Origin: Monilinia fructicola
Lineage: Eukaryota; Ascomycota; Leotiomycetes; Helotiales; Sclerotiniaceae
DNA length: 64,000 nt
Direction of reading: 5' to 3'
Assembly (NCBI GenBank): GCA_008692225.1
Contig: VICG01000003.1
Location: forward strand, 1-64,000
Positions 1 to 13,019 of this stretch are shown piece by piece (the stretch's first letter is position 1; the number at the start of each line of letters is the position of its first letter). Made by a program: the position numbers and the translations under genes. Under the pieces are notes generated by a model. The model ran no database searches and was not told the origin of the DNA. It saw nothing but the letters and a program-made list of their open reading frames with translations.

Positions 1-137
1 ACCCTAACCCTAACCCTAACCCTAACCCTAACCTAACCCTAACCTAACCCTAACCCTAACCCTAACCCTAACCCTAACCCTAACCCTAACCCTAACCCTA
101 ACCCTAACCCTAACCCTAACCCTAGCCTAACCCTAAA
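1..137. repeat. Telomeric repeat, left chromosome end
   Basis: Tandem CCCTAA hexamers, the C-rich strand of TTAGGG, run from the first base. A few 5-base units (CCTAA) appear near 30-50 and a CCTAGCC variant near 121. The array reads 5'-C-rich at the left edge, as expected for a genuine left chromosome terminus. AT-rich DNA begins directly after the last full hexamer. Confidence 0.97.
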
Positions 138-1980
138 TATTTTTTACTTTACTATTTATAATCGAATTTATATATGCTAGTATAAAATAAGATTTTTTCG
201 TTCTTTGTTAAAAAATATTAAATCCAACAAATTAGAGGTTAGTATATATACGAAAAATTATAAATTATATTATTAATCAAATTAATAATACAATTAAAAT
301 ATTCTTATCTTTTACTAAGATATTACCTTTTGAAAATTTCATTTCTACCCAATGAAATTAAATCAATAAGATTAATATAAATGTACCCACAGTAATTTAT
401 TTTATTTAAACAAAATAGCTTATTTATTTTAAAATATATATTATACTTTTATAATAAACAATGCGAATTTAAAGATTTTGAAAAATATTATAAAACCCTC
501 TGGTCATTTTAATTCGATATTAGCTTTTTTGAGATTTTTATAATATAAGATTGAATTAATATAAATATATTAAGAATAATTTTTTAAAATATTATATTTT
601 TATTTTTCGAAATACTACTACTTTACATCATTTTAACTAATTACTTTTTTATAACTAATAATTCAAATTAATACAAATCTTTTAATTTTTAAGATAATTT
701 TAAATAAATTATATATTTATAAAATTTAAATAAATTTTTATTATATAATATTTCGAATTTTTAATTTATATAAAAATTTAAGTTAATAAAAATAAAAATA
801 AATTTAAATGAAAATAAAATTTTATTAAACCACCACCCCTTTATCGAAATGGTTTTACCCTATATACCATTAAAATACTAATATATTAAAATCTGTACAG
901 ATTCTTCAATTTTCGAAATAATTTAGAATAAATTATATATATAAAAAATTTAAATCAACCTTTAGAATATACGATTTTAAATTTTTAAATTATATTAATA
1001 TTTAAGCGAATTATAATAATGGCTAATTCAACTATTTTTTGCAGATCATTACCCCCCTTATCAAAACAAACCACCATCAATAATAGCCTATAAAAAAATT
1101 TATAGAATAATTATTAAAATTACAAATTGTATTATCAATCAAATTAATAATATAATTAAAATATTTTTGTTTTTTATTAAAGTATTATCTTCTAAAAATT
1201 CTATTTATACTTAATAGAATTAAATTAATAGGATTAGTATAAATATACCTACAATAGTTTATTACATTTAAACAAATTAACTTATTTATTTTAAAATATA
1301 TATTATACTTTTATAATAAACAATTCGAATTTTGAAATTTTGAAAAATATTTTAAAGCCCCCTACTTATTTTAATTTAATATTAGCTTTTTTTAGATTTT
1401 TTTAATATAAAATTAAATTAGTATTAATATATAAAAAATGTTATTTAAAATATTATATTTTTTGAAATTCTACTACTCTATAATACCCTTACCCTAGCCA
1501 ATCATTTTTATATAACTAATAATTTAAACTAGTATAGATCCTTCAATTTTAAAGATAATTTAATATAAATTATATATAAAAAGAATTTAAATAAATTGCT
1601 ATTATAAAGTATTTTAAATTTTTAATTTATATAAAAATTTAAGCTAATTAAAATAATAATAAATTCGAATTTGAATGAATATTTTGTTAAGCTACCACCC
1701 CCCTGTCAAAATGGCTTTACCCCACATACCACCAAAATGCTAATATATTGAAATGTATATAGATCCTTTAATATTAAAGATAATTTAAAATAAATTTCAT
1801 ATATAAATAATTCGAATAAAGCTTTATAATATACGATTTTAAATTTTTAAATTATATTAATATTTGAGCGAATTATAGTAATAGCCGATTCGACTATTTT
1901 TCGCGGGCCACCACCCCCCCTATCGAAATGGGCCATCACCAGTGGTAGCCCGCGAAAAAATTCATAGAATAGTTATTAGT
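138..1980 (+). repeat. Repeat A, telomere-adjacent copy with a second tandem copy
   Basis: Repeat A starts immediately beside the telomere. The segment from about 262 to 1107 is followed by a second, diverged copy from about 1108 to 1980 (offset about 858 bp). Shared landmarks in order are an ATTAATCAAATTAATAAT block, an AATATAAATGTACC block, a TTTTGAAAAATATT block, a CCACC...TATCGAAATGG block and a terminal hairpin. The same series recurs near 11690-12400, 13300-14975 and 14985-15234, and in reverse orientation at 16460-17715. No coding capacity is left, so its original nature (transposon or telomere-associated sequence) is unknown. Confidence 0.8.
1897..1960. repeat. GC-rich hairpin at the end of repeat A (best-preserved copy)
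   Basis: TTTTTCGCGGGC pairs with GCCCGCGAAAAAA across a loop that contains CCACC, TATCGAAATGGG and GGTAG. Related, more decayed versions lie near 1036-1100, 14146-14210, 14517-14580 and 14888-14950, inverted near 16995-17055, and another well-preserved one at 13027-13091. The TATCGAAAT core of the loop is kept in most copies even where the stem has decayed. Confidence 0.75.
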
Positions 1981-2929
1981 ATATTTATTGGTAATTTACA
2001 TAATAAATATATTCATTAGTAATTAAATAGTAAGCATATTCATTGATAGTTTAAATAATAAATATATTTATTGATAATTTGAATAATAAATATATTTATT
2101 AGTAGATTGAATAATCAGTATATTTATTAATAGCTAAATTGATAATATATTTATAAATTAATAAAATTATAATTTTATTATATAAATACCTCATTTAGAT
2201 TATAAGATAATAATATTAAAAATAATATAACATTTAAGCATTATTATTATATTTGAATATATATTCCTTCTTAAGTATTATATCTTTAATAATGCTTTTT
2301 ATAATACTATATTTTTAATAATGCTTTTAATAATACTATATTTTTAATAATACTTTTAATAATTCTATACCTTATAATAATACTCTTATAAAGTATATTT
2401 TATTAAAATTGAACTTAATATATTATATTAATATTTAATTTATTAAAATATATACTTATCTATATATAAATAATAATATAAACTTTAAAATTAATATATT
2501 TAAAACTTTAAATATTTAGAAATATTTTATTTTAAGCTTAAATATTTTATATATATATTTATTTATATACATAAATTTTAATACTTAAAATCAATATTTT
2601 AATATATTAATATTTTATATTATTAATTTAGAATTATCTAATTTTTAATAATATATAAAGTATAAAATATCTATTATATTTTGATAAAATTACCTATTTT
2701 TAAATAATATAGTATTAAAAATAATATTATATAAATGCTAATAATTTATTAAAAATTTATAATATAATATTATTTATTAAATATAACTTTTAATTTATTT
2801 CATTTATATATTTTTAAGATTTTTATCATAAAGTTTTTAGTATATAATAGATTTTATATAAATTAATATTTTCTAATAAATTATTTTCTATATAAAATTA
2901 TAATTAATAATATATTAATATTTAATGAA

Positions 2930-3055
2930 CTTATAATACCTAGTAATCTTATAATACTTGGTAATCTTATAATACTCGGTAATCTTATAATACCTAATAA
3001 TCTTATAATGCTTAGTAATCTTATAATACCTAGTAATCTTATAATACTTAATAAA
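2930..3055 (+). repeat. 18-bp tandem array, about 7 copies
   Basis: The unit CTTATAATACCTAGTAAT starts at 2930, 2948, 2966, 2984, 3002, 3020 and 3038. Units differ at one to three positions, mostly C/T changes. It lies just before a normal-composition island. Confidence 0.85.
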
Positions 3056-3089
3056 TTCGAAAAATCTTAATTCATTAATTTGTTATATT

Positions 3090-3384
3090 ATATGATTATT
3101 ATACCTGTACTGTAAAAGGTTCAAAATATAAAAACATAAACCTTAAATCCTTAACAGCTTGTATAATTGATCATAAGTATTTCACAAAAATTCTAATTAG
3201 TCGAATATTAGTAAACAAAAAACCTTAATTTTTAATACCAACATTCCGTTTTGCTTTTCGTTTTACTTCGGAGCTAAATTATTCCGACCATTGCGAAAAG
3301 TAATCAATCATTTTGGCCCATTCCATTTTGGCTTATTCTATTTCGGCCATACTATTCCAGCTATCCTATATAGGCCTTATTTAT
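3090..3384. other. Island of near-normal base composition inside the subtelomere
   Basis: About 300 bp clearly richer in GC than its surroundings. It includes short imperfect direct repeats of the type ATTTTGGCCCATTCC / ATTTTGGCTTATTCT / ATTTCGGCCATACTATTCC between about 3311 and 3365. No ORF or recognised element was seen. It may be low-copy sequence that escaped mutation, or a younger insertion. Confidence 0.5.
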
Positions 3385-3490
3385 TTCAAATAATAAATAA
3401 TAAATAATAAATAATAAATAATAAATAATAAATAATAAATAATAAATAATATATAATAAATAATAAATAATAGATAATAGATAATAAAGG
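3385..3490 (+). repeat. AAATAAT microsatellite
   Basis: A run of AATAAAT/AAATAAT 7-mers, slightly degenerate at the right end (ATAGATAAT). Confidence 0.9.
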
Positions 3491-3935
3491 TATATCATTA
3501 TAATTATAAGAAAAGCTAAGTATAATTATATATATAATTAAGAATATATAAAAACTATATAAAAACTATAAAGCTTTTCTATAAAATTTAAATTTTAAAT
3601 GAAATAGAAAAAGAGTAAAAAACAAAATAAATAAAATAAAAAGAATAATATAAAAAATATATTTAAAAGAATAGTATTTAAAATATATTAAAAAAGATAA
3701 AAAGAGATATAAAAATAAAAAAAGGTATAAAAATATAATATAATATTATTAATATATCTAATATAGAATATAATTAAATAAGATATATATTTATAATATA
3801 AGAGTATTTATATTAGAATTAAGAAAGTAGAAAATAAATATATAATAATATAGAGAATTTTAAAAAAGATTTTATTTCTTTAATTTTATTATTTTTATTA
3901 TTATTATTATTATTATTAATTAATCATTAATAATA

Positions 3936-4089
3936 CTAGCACTCGCGGAAAATAAATTTTCAGATTATGGATTCGTAGAATTTTATTAGCCTCGAACGAA
4001 GTGAGGATTGGGGGTTTGGGGGCTAGCCCCATTAAGTAATAAAATTCGAAGAATCCATAGTCTAAAAATTCATTTTCCGCCAGTGCTAG
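3936..4089. mobile_element. 154-bp foldback/MITE-like element with TA flanks
   Basis: CTAGCACT at the left end pairs with AGTGCTAG at the right end, and pairing continues through CGGAAAAT..., TATGGATTC and GAATTTTATTA, giving terminal inverted repeats of roughly 55 bp. Both ends are flanked by TA (3934-3935 and 4090-4091), as for Tc1/mariner-type insertions. The centre is GC-rich (GGGGGTTTGGGGGCTAGCCCC-like, around 4011-4030), unlike the surrounding AT-only DNA. It has no coding capacity, so it would need a transposase supplied in trans. The class assignment is an inference from TIR plus TA. Confidence 0.75.
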
Positions 4090-4249
4090 TAACCTTTAAA
4101 TTAATATACTATTGATAGAGATATTATATATATTTATTATAATTAGAATATATAAGAATTATACTAACAATATTATAATATAATTAATCATAATATTAAT
4201 TAATTATATTAATTATAAATTATAATAAAAAATATAATAAATCTTATAA

Positions 4250-4560
4250 AATATATAAACCTATAATTATAGAGTATGAATGCTTATAATTTAATAAAAT
4301 TATAATATAAAATATTATAATATTTATATATAACAATATATTATTACATTTATTATAAAGTAGATAAACTTATATTTATAAAGTATAAATACTTATAATT
4401 AATAAAATTATAATATAAAATATTATAACATTTATATATAATAATGTAATATTATATTTATTATAAAATGTATAAACCTATATTTATAAAATGTAAATAC
4501 CTATAATTTAATAAAATTATAATATAGAATACTATAATATTCAAAATAATATAATACAAA
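4250..4560 (+). repeat. Tandem repeat of about 108 bp, 3 copies
   Basis: The block TTAATAAAATTATAATAT recurs at about 4291, 4399 and 4508, each copy followed by a similar ATTATA-rich tail and a TATAAACCTATA block. Confidence 0.65.
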
Positions 4561-5015
4561 TAACCCTCTAAATAACCCTTCAAATTTAATATATATAGCT
4601 TTTAAATTCAATATAAAATAATAAAAATAGCCCTTTGAATTCAACATATAATAAAAGGAATAGCCTTCAAGATAACCCTTTAAATTCAATATATATTAAT
4701 AAGAATAGCCTTTTATATAGCTTTTCCAATTTAATATATAACTCTTTAAATAGCTCTTTAAATAATCTTTAGAATAACCCTTTGAATTTTACATATATTA
4801 ATAAAAATAGTTTTTAAATAACCTTTTAAATAACTTTTTAAATAGCTTTCGAAATAACCTATTAAATTCAATATATATTAATAAAAATAGCTCTTCAAAT
4901 AACCCTTTGAATTTAATATATAACTTTTTAAATAGCTTTTAAAATAACCCTTCAAATTCAATATATATTAATAAAAATAACTTTTTGAATAATCCTTTAA
5001 ATTTAATATATAATA
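4560..5015 (+). repeat. Degenerate tandem array of AATAACCCTTT / TTAAATTCAATATAT modules
   Basis: Short modules such as AATAGCCCTT, AATAACCCTTCAAAT and GAATTTAATATATA alternate with ATTAATAAAAATAG for about 450 bp in variable order. No coding potential is apparent. Confidence 0.6.
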
Positions 5016-5884
5016 AAAATATTTTTAATCTTTATATTGAAGTTAAATATTCATTTATATATTTATTTATATAATTAATAATAATTTAACTAAATTCTTT
5101 AAAATACTATACCTAAATTTTAATTTTAAGTTTATATAATAAATATATATATTTACCTATATATATTAATATAAAGGTTTAAAGAAAAAAATCTAATATA
5201 TTAATATTCTATAAATTTAATAAAGAATCATTTAAAATTAAATAATTCATAAAGTATAATATACCTATATTATTATAATTAAATCATTTAATTTATAATA
5301 ATATAATATTAAAATTTAAATAAAATAAATGTTAATAATTTATTAAAAGCTTAAAGTATAATATTACTTATTAAATAATGCTTTTAGCTTACCCATTTAT
5401 ATATCTATAGGCTTCTTAATATAAAATTAATAATATACAATTGATTTTATATAAAAAATATTTTCCGATAAATTATTCTATATATAAAATGATTATTAAT
5501 AAACTTTTATTCATTAATAAGCTTTTGTATTAATTTTGAATTCGATTAATTTATTTCGAATTCCATATATATACTATTATTAATATATAAAGAATACTAA
5601 TAAACTTTAAAAGTATACTTTTATATATATACTCATAAACTTTTTATTATTAAAATTTTATTATACAATTAATTTAATAGAATTAATAATTTCTAATAAA
5701 ATATTTTACATATATAAATATTCATTATATAAAATAAAGTTAAATTAATATTCTATATAACGATTATATATATTAAATAATATATAATTTAATTAATATT
5801 AAATTTATTTACATTTAATGTTTTATATAATATATTTAATATATAATGTATTCAGATTTTTTTTGATATATAATATATTTATTA

Positions 5885-6140
5885 TAAAATCTATTTTTAA
5901 ACCATTTTCTATTAAATAAATACTTATTATATAATCTATTTATAATTTATTTTTTTATTAAATAATTATTTATTACACAATCTATTTATAATTCATTTTC
6001 TATTAAACATTTACTTATTATATAATCTATTTATGATTCATTTTTTATTCAATAAATATTTAATATATAATCTATTTATAATTCATTTTTTATTAAAGAA
6101 ATATTTAATATATAATCTATTCAAAATTCATTTTTTATTC
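5885..6140 (+). repeat. 45-bp tandem array, about 6 copies
   Basis: The landmark ATAATCTATTTATAATTCATTTT recurs every 45 bp (CTATT at about 5891, 5936, 5982, 6027, 6072 and 6117), interspersed with TATTAAA...TATTTA. Confidence 0.75.
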
Positions 6141-6559
6141 TATTTATTAATAAAGATTATTTAATATACATTTCTTATACTTGACATTGAAATAATAAAA
6201 TATATATATATTAATAATATTCGAATTAATTATTTAAATATTTTAAATTAAAATGTAGGTTTATTTATATTTAAATTATAATATTAAAGATTATAACTCT
6301 TTTTATAAATAAATCCTTTAATTTGTGCATTTGAATTTTATTATTTTAAATATTAATTATTTCATATAATCTTAAATATTAAATAAATCTATATTATTTA
6401 ATAAAAAGTATAAACCATATATAATATTTGTATTTATTCTTTTTAAATCTAAATTTACTTAAAAACTTAAAAGTAAAATTGATTTTAATATTTAATAAAA
6501 AATCATTAAATTAAATAATTAAAAATTCGGAATCAGAAGAGGTTTTTAATAATTCCTTT

Positions 6560-9500
6560 TATATAATATATCTTTTAATTTAAAGAAAATAATTAATTGA
6601 TATTAAAAATGAATTTGGAAAAAAACAATCTTTAATATTTAACTTTTGTTTTATAATCTTATATATTTTTGTAGGAAAAAGGAAGAAAAATAATAGCTAT
6701 TAATAATTAATTAAATATTAAATTATTTAAATTCTTTGATTTTGTTATTAATAAAATCAACATTATTATATTTATTTTAATTATTATAATTTTTCAATAA
6801 ATAATCTCTAATTATATAATCTATATTGTATTTTTCATTCAAAAGATAAAAAATACAATTATTTAAATATACTTTAAATAATACATTTATAACTAAAGTT
6901 AATTTATTTTTGAATTTCATTTGTCTTTCTTTTATATTATCCATTTGAATTTATATAATATTTTGCCTATTAAAATATAAATTATATCATTTTTAATTTA
7001 ATAAACAATATTTAATTATAATATTATTTAAATATAAATTAATAATATACCGTTTATAGATAATTTCCCTTAAGTATTTTTTTAATTTTATTTAATTAAA
7101 ATCAAAATTATTTAATTTATTATTCTCTTTTGATTTATTATAAAAAAATATAGATTTATTAGAATTTAAATTTTTCCTATTTTCATTAAATCCTTAAAGA
7201 AATCTTATAAAAAACCAATAAATTTATAATATATAATTAAATAAATATTTGAATAATTAATTTTTTTTTTTAAAGTGGAGGTATAAACAATAATACTATA
7301 AAAATTATTTAAAACATTAAAAAAGAAATAAAGAATTTCACTTTTTTCATTATCAAATAGATTTGAATAATAATAAAAGTAATTTAAATAATTAGCTAAT
7401 TATATAATTTTTAAATTTAAAAAAGCAAAATATAATAATCTTATCTTTATTACTTAAAAAAGATTTTAACTTAAAATTATCAATATAATTTTAAACCTCT
7501 AAATTTTGAAATTTTAAAACGCTTAAATTGAATATTTTAGCTTTATATTTAATATTATTTCAAGTATTAAAACCTCAAATAATAATTAAATTTTAAAAAG
7601 ATAAAGAATTTATTAATTTAGTTTCTATTGAAAATAATAATATTCTAAGTAAAAATATAAATTAAGATTTAATCTTTAATAAATTTTTAAATCAATATAT
7701 AATATTTCGAGAATTAATATTAAGAATTAACAAATAATATTTATTAATTATAAATTAATTTATTTTATTTTTATTATTTAATTCATTAATTATTATTAAA
7801 AAGCTTTCTTTAATAATTGATTTGATATTGATTAATATTAAACTTTTAATTTTTAAATCATCTTTTTATATAAAATAAAAAATATTAAAGTTTTTAGTTT
7901 TATTAAATATATCTAATTTTAAAGCAATTAAAAAAATAATAATAATGATAATCTTTAAAGTTTTTAAATACATTTGTTAATAAATAATTTAAAGATTTAT
8001 TATTATTAGTAGGTAAAATGTTTAATATATATAAAATCTTTAATAAAATATTTTTATTAAATCTTTTTATTATAAAATATAAAATAAAATATTCCAATTA
8101 TTTAAAAACTTTTTTAATAATCAATTAAGAATATAAAAGCTTAAAAAGGTATTGGAAATTTGTTAAAATTCAAATATTATTAGTTTTTAATTACTTAAGT
8201 ATTATTAATTATATTAAAATCTAAATTTCGAGAGTGCTTTCGAAAATTATTCTTATTAAAATTATTCTTTTTAAAATATTTTAAAATTAATAACTTAATT
8301 TTAAAGTTCCTTTTTTTTAAAATTATTTGATTTTATTAAATTAAATATTAAATATAAGGGTTATTTGTATCAATATTTAAATTTAAATTGAAAAATATAT
8401 AATATCTTAAAGAAAATTGTAAATATTAATTTTTGTAAATTAGTTTGAATATTAAATAAATCAAGATTAGTTCTATTATAATAAAGATTTTAGTATTTAT
8501 TAAATAATTTATTTGATTTGCTTTAATAAAATTAAAATTAAAGCTTTTATCTTTTTTAATAATTAAAGTATTTTGATTAATATTTTCTTTTATAAATTCT
8601 TGAATAATATTGATAATTAATTATCAATATTTTTAAAGATTTAAATTAATAGAAAATAAATTTTGAGTAAAATCTTTTCAAATATAATTAAAATCTCTAA
8701 CATTTAAAAAATGTTAATTAATATAAAATAAATAAGGATTTATTAAATTATAATCAAATCTTATATTTAAAATATTTAATACATTTATAAAAAATCAATT
8801 AAAACTATATATAATAATAAAATTTTCGAAACTTTTAAATATAAATATTTAATATTAAATACTAATTTTTTTTTTTTAATTTTTATATTTTAAGATATTA
8901 ATTATAAATAAAAAACTACCAATATTTAAAAATAATTTTTGTATATCTTTATATAAATTTTAATAACACAAACTAATTAATTCCATTCCTCTCAATAAAA
9001 AGCCACTAATTAAATGAATTAATAATAATAATAATTTTTTAAATTTTAATATATTTTTAAAAATAATTTATAATAAACTTTATTTAAAATGAAATTATTA
9101 TTCGAAATATTGAAAAATTAATCTTTTAATCTTTTAATATTAATAATTTTATTAATCAGAAATTGATTATTATCTATAATGTTTAAATGAAAATTTTTAA
9201 ATAATTTAAATAAAATAATTATACTTCGATTTTCATATATATTAAATTCTTTTAATATTATATGATTATACTTAGTATAATCAATTTTTATTAAAAAATT
9301 AATTATAAAAAAATTATAAGTTTTATTAAATATTTTTTAAATAATAATTTGGTATTATTTATGCTAATAATAATATCTTTATAAAATATTGTATTCTATT
9401 CCAAATTGTTAATTCTTAATTGAATTTGATTTGATAATTCAGAATTTATTTTAAATCAAAATAATTTATTTAATATAATTTTAGTTAAAATTGTTTGATT

Positions 9501-11250
9501 ATAATTTTGAAAATATTTATTTATAAAATTTGGTAATATAATATTTAAATTAATTTCTTAAATTTAATAATAATAAACGAATATTATATTCTATAACTAA
9601 TAATTAAGTGTAATATATAAATTGTAAATAATATTGAAATAAAAATAAAGTAGTTTTTATTGAAAAATTATTTTCTTTAATACTTTTTATTACAAAAAAA
9701 CAATTTATAAAAACTAATAAATATATCGAAATTTATCTTTTATTTAAAACATTTAATTATAATTTTTAAAATCCTATAAATAATTTTTTTGAATTTTTAT
9801 TTAAAAAATTCATTTATTTTTTCAAAAGTAATTAAAAATATTATTTTCATTTAGATTATTATTCGAATTTAAATTAAATAAATTAATAAAATTAAATTTA
9901 TTTAAATTATATTAAGATTCTTCATTTAAAGTACTAAAATTCTCGAAATTAAATTTTGAATTCTTTTTATTAATATTATTAAATCGATTTAAATTTTTAA
10001 ATTGAAATTTATTAATATTTTGATTTGAAGATTTTTTAATCTTTTTAAAAAAATTTTCAGTATTTTTAATATAATTCTTATTTGTTTTTATTAGATCTAA
10101 TTCTAAGTTTATTAATTCTAACATTTTTTTTTTAAATTTTCGAAATTGAGAAAATTTTTATTATTAAATAATAAAGTACAATTAAATAAAAATATAAAAA
10201 ATAATTTAAATAAATTAAAATATTTAATTCAATTTTAATTATTATTTAAAGATTTTAATTCTTTATTACAAATTTTATTTTTTTTAAAAACTATTTATAA
10301 TATTTAAATGTATTTTATTTAAATAAATAACTTTATTTAAATTAGAATATAATAATTTTTTTTTAATTGAAATAATACTAATTTAAAAGTTTTTTTATAT
10401 TAAATATTATTATTAAAAAAAATCAAAAGTTTAATTAAATCTTTTAAATTATATTTAGATAAATAATTAATATATTTGAATCTTTGTTAAAAATCAATTA
10501 AATATTCTAAATTAACTTTAATTGAATTTTTTTTACTTTCCAATTTTCTTATTTTTTTTGAAAAATTATTTTTTTAATTAGATTTAATTAAATCTAAATA
10601 ATTTAAATTTTCATTTAAATCATTATTATTAAAATCAATACTAATTAAAGAATAAATTGAAAAATATTTGAAATATGTGAATTTATTTATTTATCTTTTA
10701 ATTGAATTTTAAAAAAGAAGCAATTTAAAATCAATTCTTAACTCAAAACATTATTTATTAAATCAAAAACAAAGGAAATATTGTTATATATAGAATTTAA
10801 ATATCTTTTTAAATTTCTTTTATTAGATTTTAATATTTTACAAAAAGAACATTGAAAATAAGTTTTAATTTTTAATTCAAAAAATAAATATAAATTAAAT
10901 TCAAATTGAAATAGATTTATTAAAATCTATATTTATTTTAATAAATTTAATAATCAAAGATTAAAAAAATATTAATAATTTTATTAATTATTTTCTTTTA
11001 TAATTTAAAACTAAATTATTAAAATAATTTTTAGTTAAATAATTCTTTAAATTTTGAATATAGATTTTATAAATATTATATAAAATTAATTGAAATATAG
11101 AATAATATAAAAAAAAGAAACTTCTTCAATTTTACTAAAAGCTAATTTAGTTTAAAAATCCTTTGTTTCTTTATAAATACTAAATAATTCGTTAATATCG
11201 AATTCAACGAAAATGGAAAAGAAAGGGAAAGTTTGATAATTAGCTATTTT
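6560..11250 (-). pseudogene. Decayed, formerly coding-like AT-rich tract (unidentified)
   Basis: A 4.7-kb tract lacking the repeat A landmarks. Minus-strand frames contain short open stretches, for example 9912-10124 (70 codons) and 7903-8097 (64 codons). The first is very rich in Asn and Lys with regularly spaced Phe and Leu, as expected if GA-rich (Asp/Glu) codons were changed by G-to-A mutation. This could be the remains of a transposon protein or a telomere-linked gene, but no motif survives by which to name it. Coding origin is an inference. Confidence 0.3.
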
Positions 11251-11319
11251 AAATAAATTGAAAGATTGATTTTAAAATTAATAAAAAATATTAAAATGAA
11301 TTTTAATATAAAATATTAG

Positions 11320-11570
11320 AATAGATTTTATATATATTTAAATGTAGATTTAAAAGTAGATTTTAAAGGATTTGAATAGAATATTAAAAGATATTTCAAT
11401 GTAAATTTAAACGTAAATTTGAATGTAGATTTTAAAGGATTTGAATAAAGATGTTAAAAAGTATTTTAACGTAAATTTAAATGTAGATTTAAGTATAGAT
11501 TTAAATGTAGATTTTAAATAAAGATGTTAAAAGGTATTTCAATGTAAATTTTAAAAAGTCTATTTTGAAA
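11320..11570 (+). repeat. Degenerate GTAGATTTAAAT / AAAGGATTTGAAT tandem repeats
   Basis: Modules GTAGATTTAAAT, GTAAATTTAAA and TTTAAAGGATTTGAATA repeat many times, with a larger period of about 70-90 bp visible through the recurring GATGTTAAAA / GATATTTCAATG segments. Confidence 0.6.
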
Positions 11571-11689
11571 GTAAATTTGAATTTTAATCTTTTTAAATAG
11601 GAAATTTGAAGGATTATATAGGATTTCAAAATTAAAATTCAAAATAAAAGTGGGTGCTTAAACATAATAGATTTAGAATGTTTAATTAA

Positions 11690-12410
11690 AATTAATAATT
11701 TTTATTTTATTATTTAGAACTGAATTTATATATATTAATATAAAATAAAACTTTTTCGTTTTTGATTAAAAAGTGTTAAGCCTAACAAATTTATTAACGT
11801 ATATGTAAAAGATTATAAATTAGATTAGTAATGGGTTACAAATAATTTAAGAATTAATAAGATTAGAATACTTTTATTTTTAATTAAAATATTACTCTTT
11901 AAAAGTTTTATTTATATTTAATAAAATTGAATTAATAGAATTAGTATAAATGTATTTATAGTAATTTGCTATGTTTAAACAAAATAATTTATTTATTTGA
12001 ATATATATATTATATTTTCAATAAAAAGTTTCAATTTCGAAAAAATTCAAGAAATTATAATGCTTTTTAGTTATTTTTATTTAATATTATTTTTTTTAGA
12101 TTTTTATAATAATTAATGAAATTATTATAAATTAATTAAAATTTAGAATAAATAAAATCTTTTTTCAAAAAAAGAATAAAAATTATATAATTACCTCTTT
12201 TAATTTAAATATATAAATCGAATTTTAAAACAAAATATAATAAACTAATATAGATCTTTTAATCTAAAAGATAATTTAAAATAAACCTTAGAATTTTAAA
12301 ATATAATTAAAGATTTTTAATATTATTTTTTTTATTTTTAAATTTTATAATAATATTGATTTTTTGTTGAATTTTGAATTATATATATTGAATCGTAAGA
12401 ATTATATATT
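11690..12410 (+). repeat. Repeat A, internal partial copy
   Basis: It carries the start of repeat A (TTTATATATATTAATATAAAATAAAAC, then the AAAGTGTTAA and TAATAGAATTAGTATAAATG blocks) and loses similarity near 12410, where the 214-bp tandem array begins. At about 11955 the sequence GTATTTATAGTAATTTG is the uninterrupted version of the site into which the element at 15237 appears to have inserted. Confidence 0.65.
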
Positions 12411-12960
12411 ATTCTATATTATTCTATATAATTATTTATACATTATTAATATTTTAATCTAATATAAATTTATTAATATAATAAATAATTAAAAATAAAC
12501 TTTATATTTAGAATATTTAATTAAAGATTTATAGAGTTATTATTTTTATAATAAGATTTTATAATAGAATAAATTTTTATTCAATTTTTTTATTTATAAA
12601 TTAAATCAAAATAATAATATATTACTGTATATTATTTAATACAATTATTTATATATTATTAATATTTTAATTTAATATAGATTTATTAATATAATAGATA
12701 ATTGAAAATAAACTTTATATTTAAAATATTTGATTAAAGATTTATAAAGTTATTATTTTTATAACAAGATTTTGTAATCAAATGAATTTTTTTTGAATTT
12801 TTTGATTAATAAATTAAATTAAAATAGTAATATATTATTTTACATTATTCAATATAACTATTTATATATTATTAATATTTCAATTTTATACAAATTTATC
12901 AATATAAAAAATAATTGAAAATAAACTTTAAATTTAGAAAATTTAAATGAATATTAATAA
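12410..12960 (+). repeat. Tandem repeat of about 214 bp, 3 copies
   Basis: The landmark TTATTTATATATTATTAATATTT recurs near 12432, 12645 and 12858, each followed by the same TTTATTAATATAA and AAAATAAACTTTA blocks. A reverse-complement copy lies around 16034-16460. Confidence 0.65.
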
Positions 12961-13019
12961 AATACCATTTTCAAAATTAAAAATATCTCAAAATTTAAAG
13001 GAATTTTGATAGTGATTGA

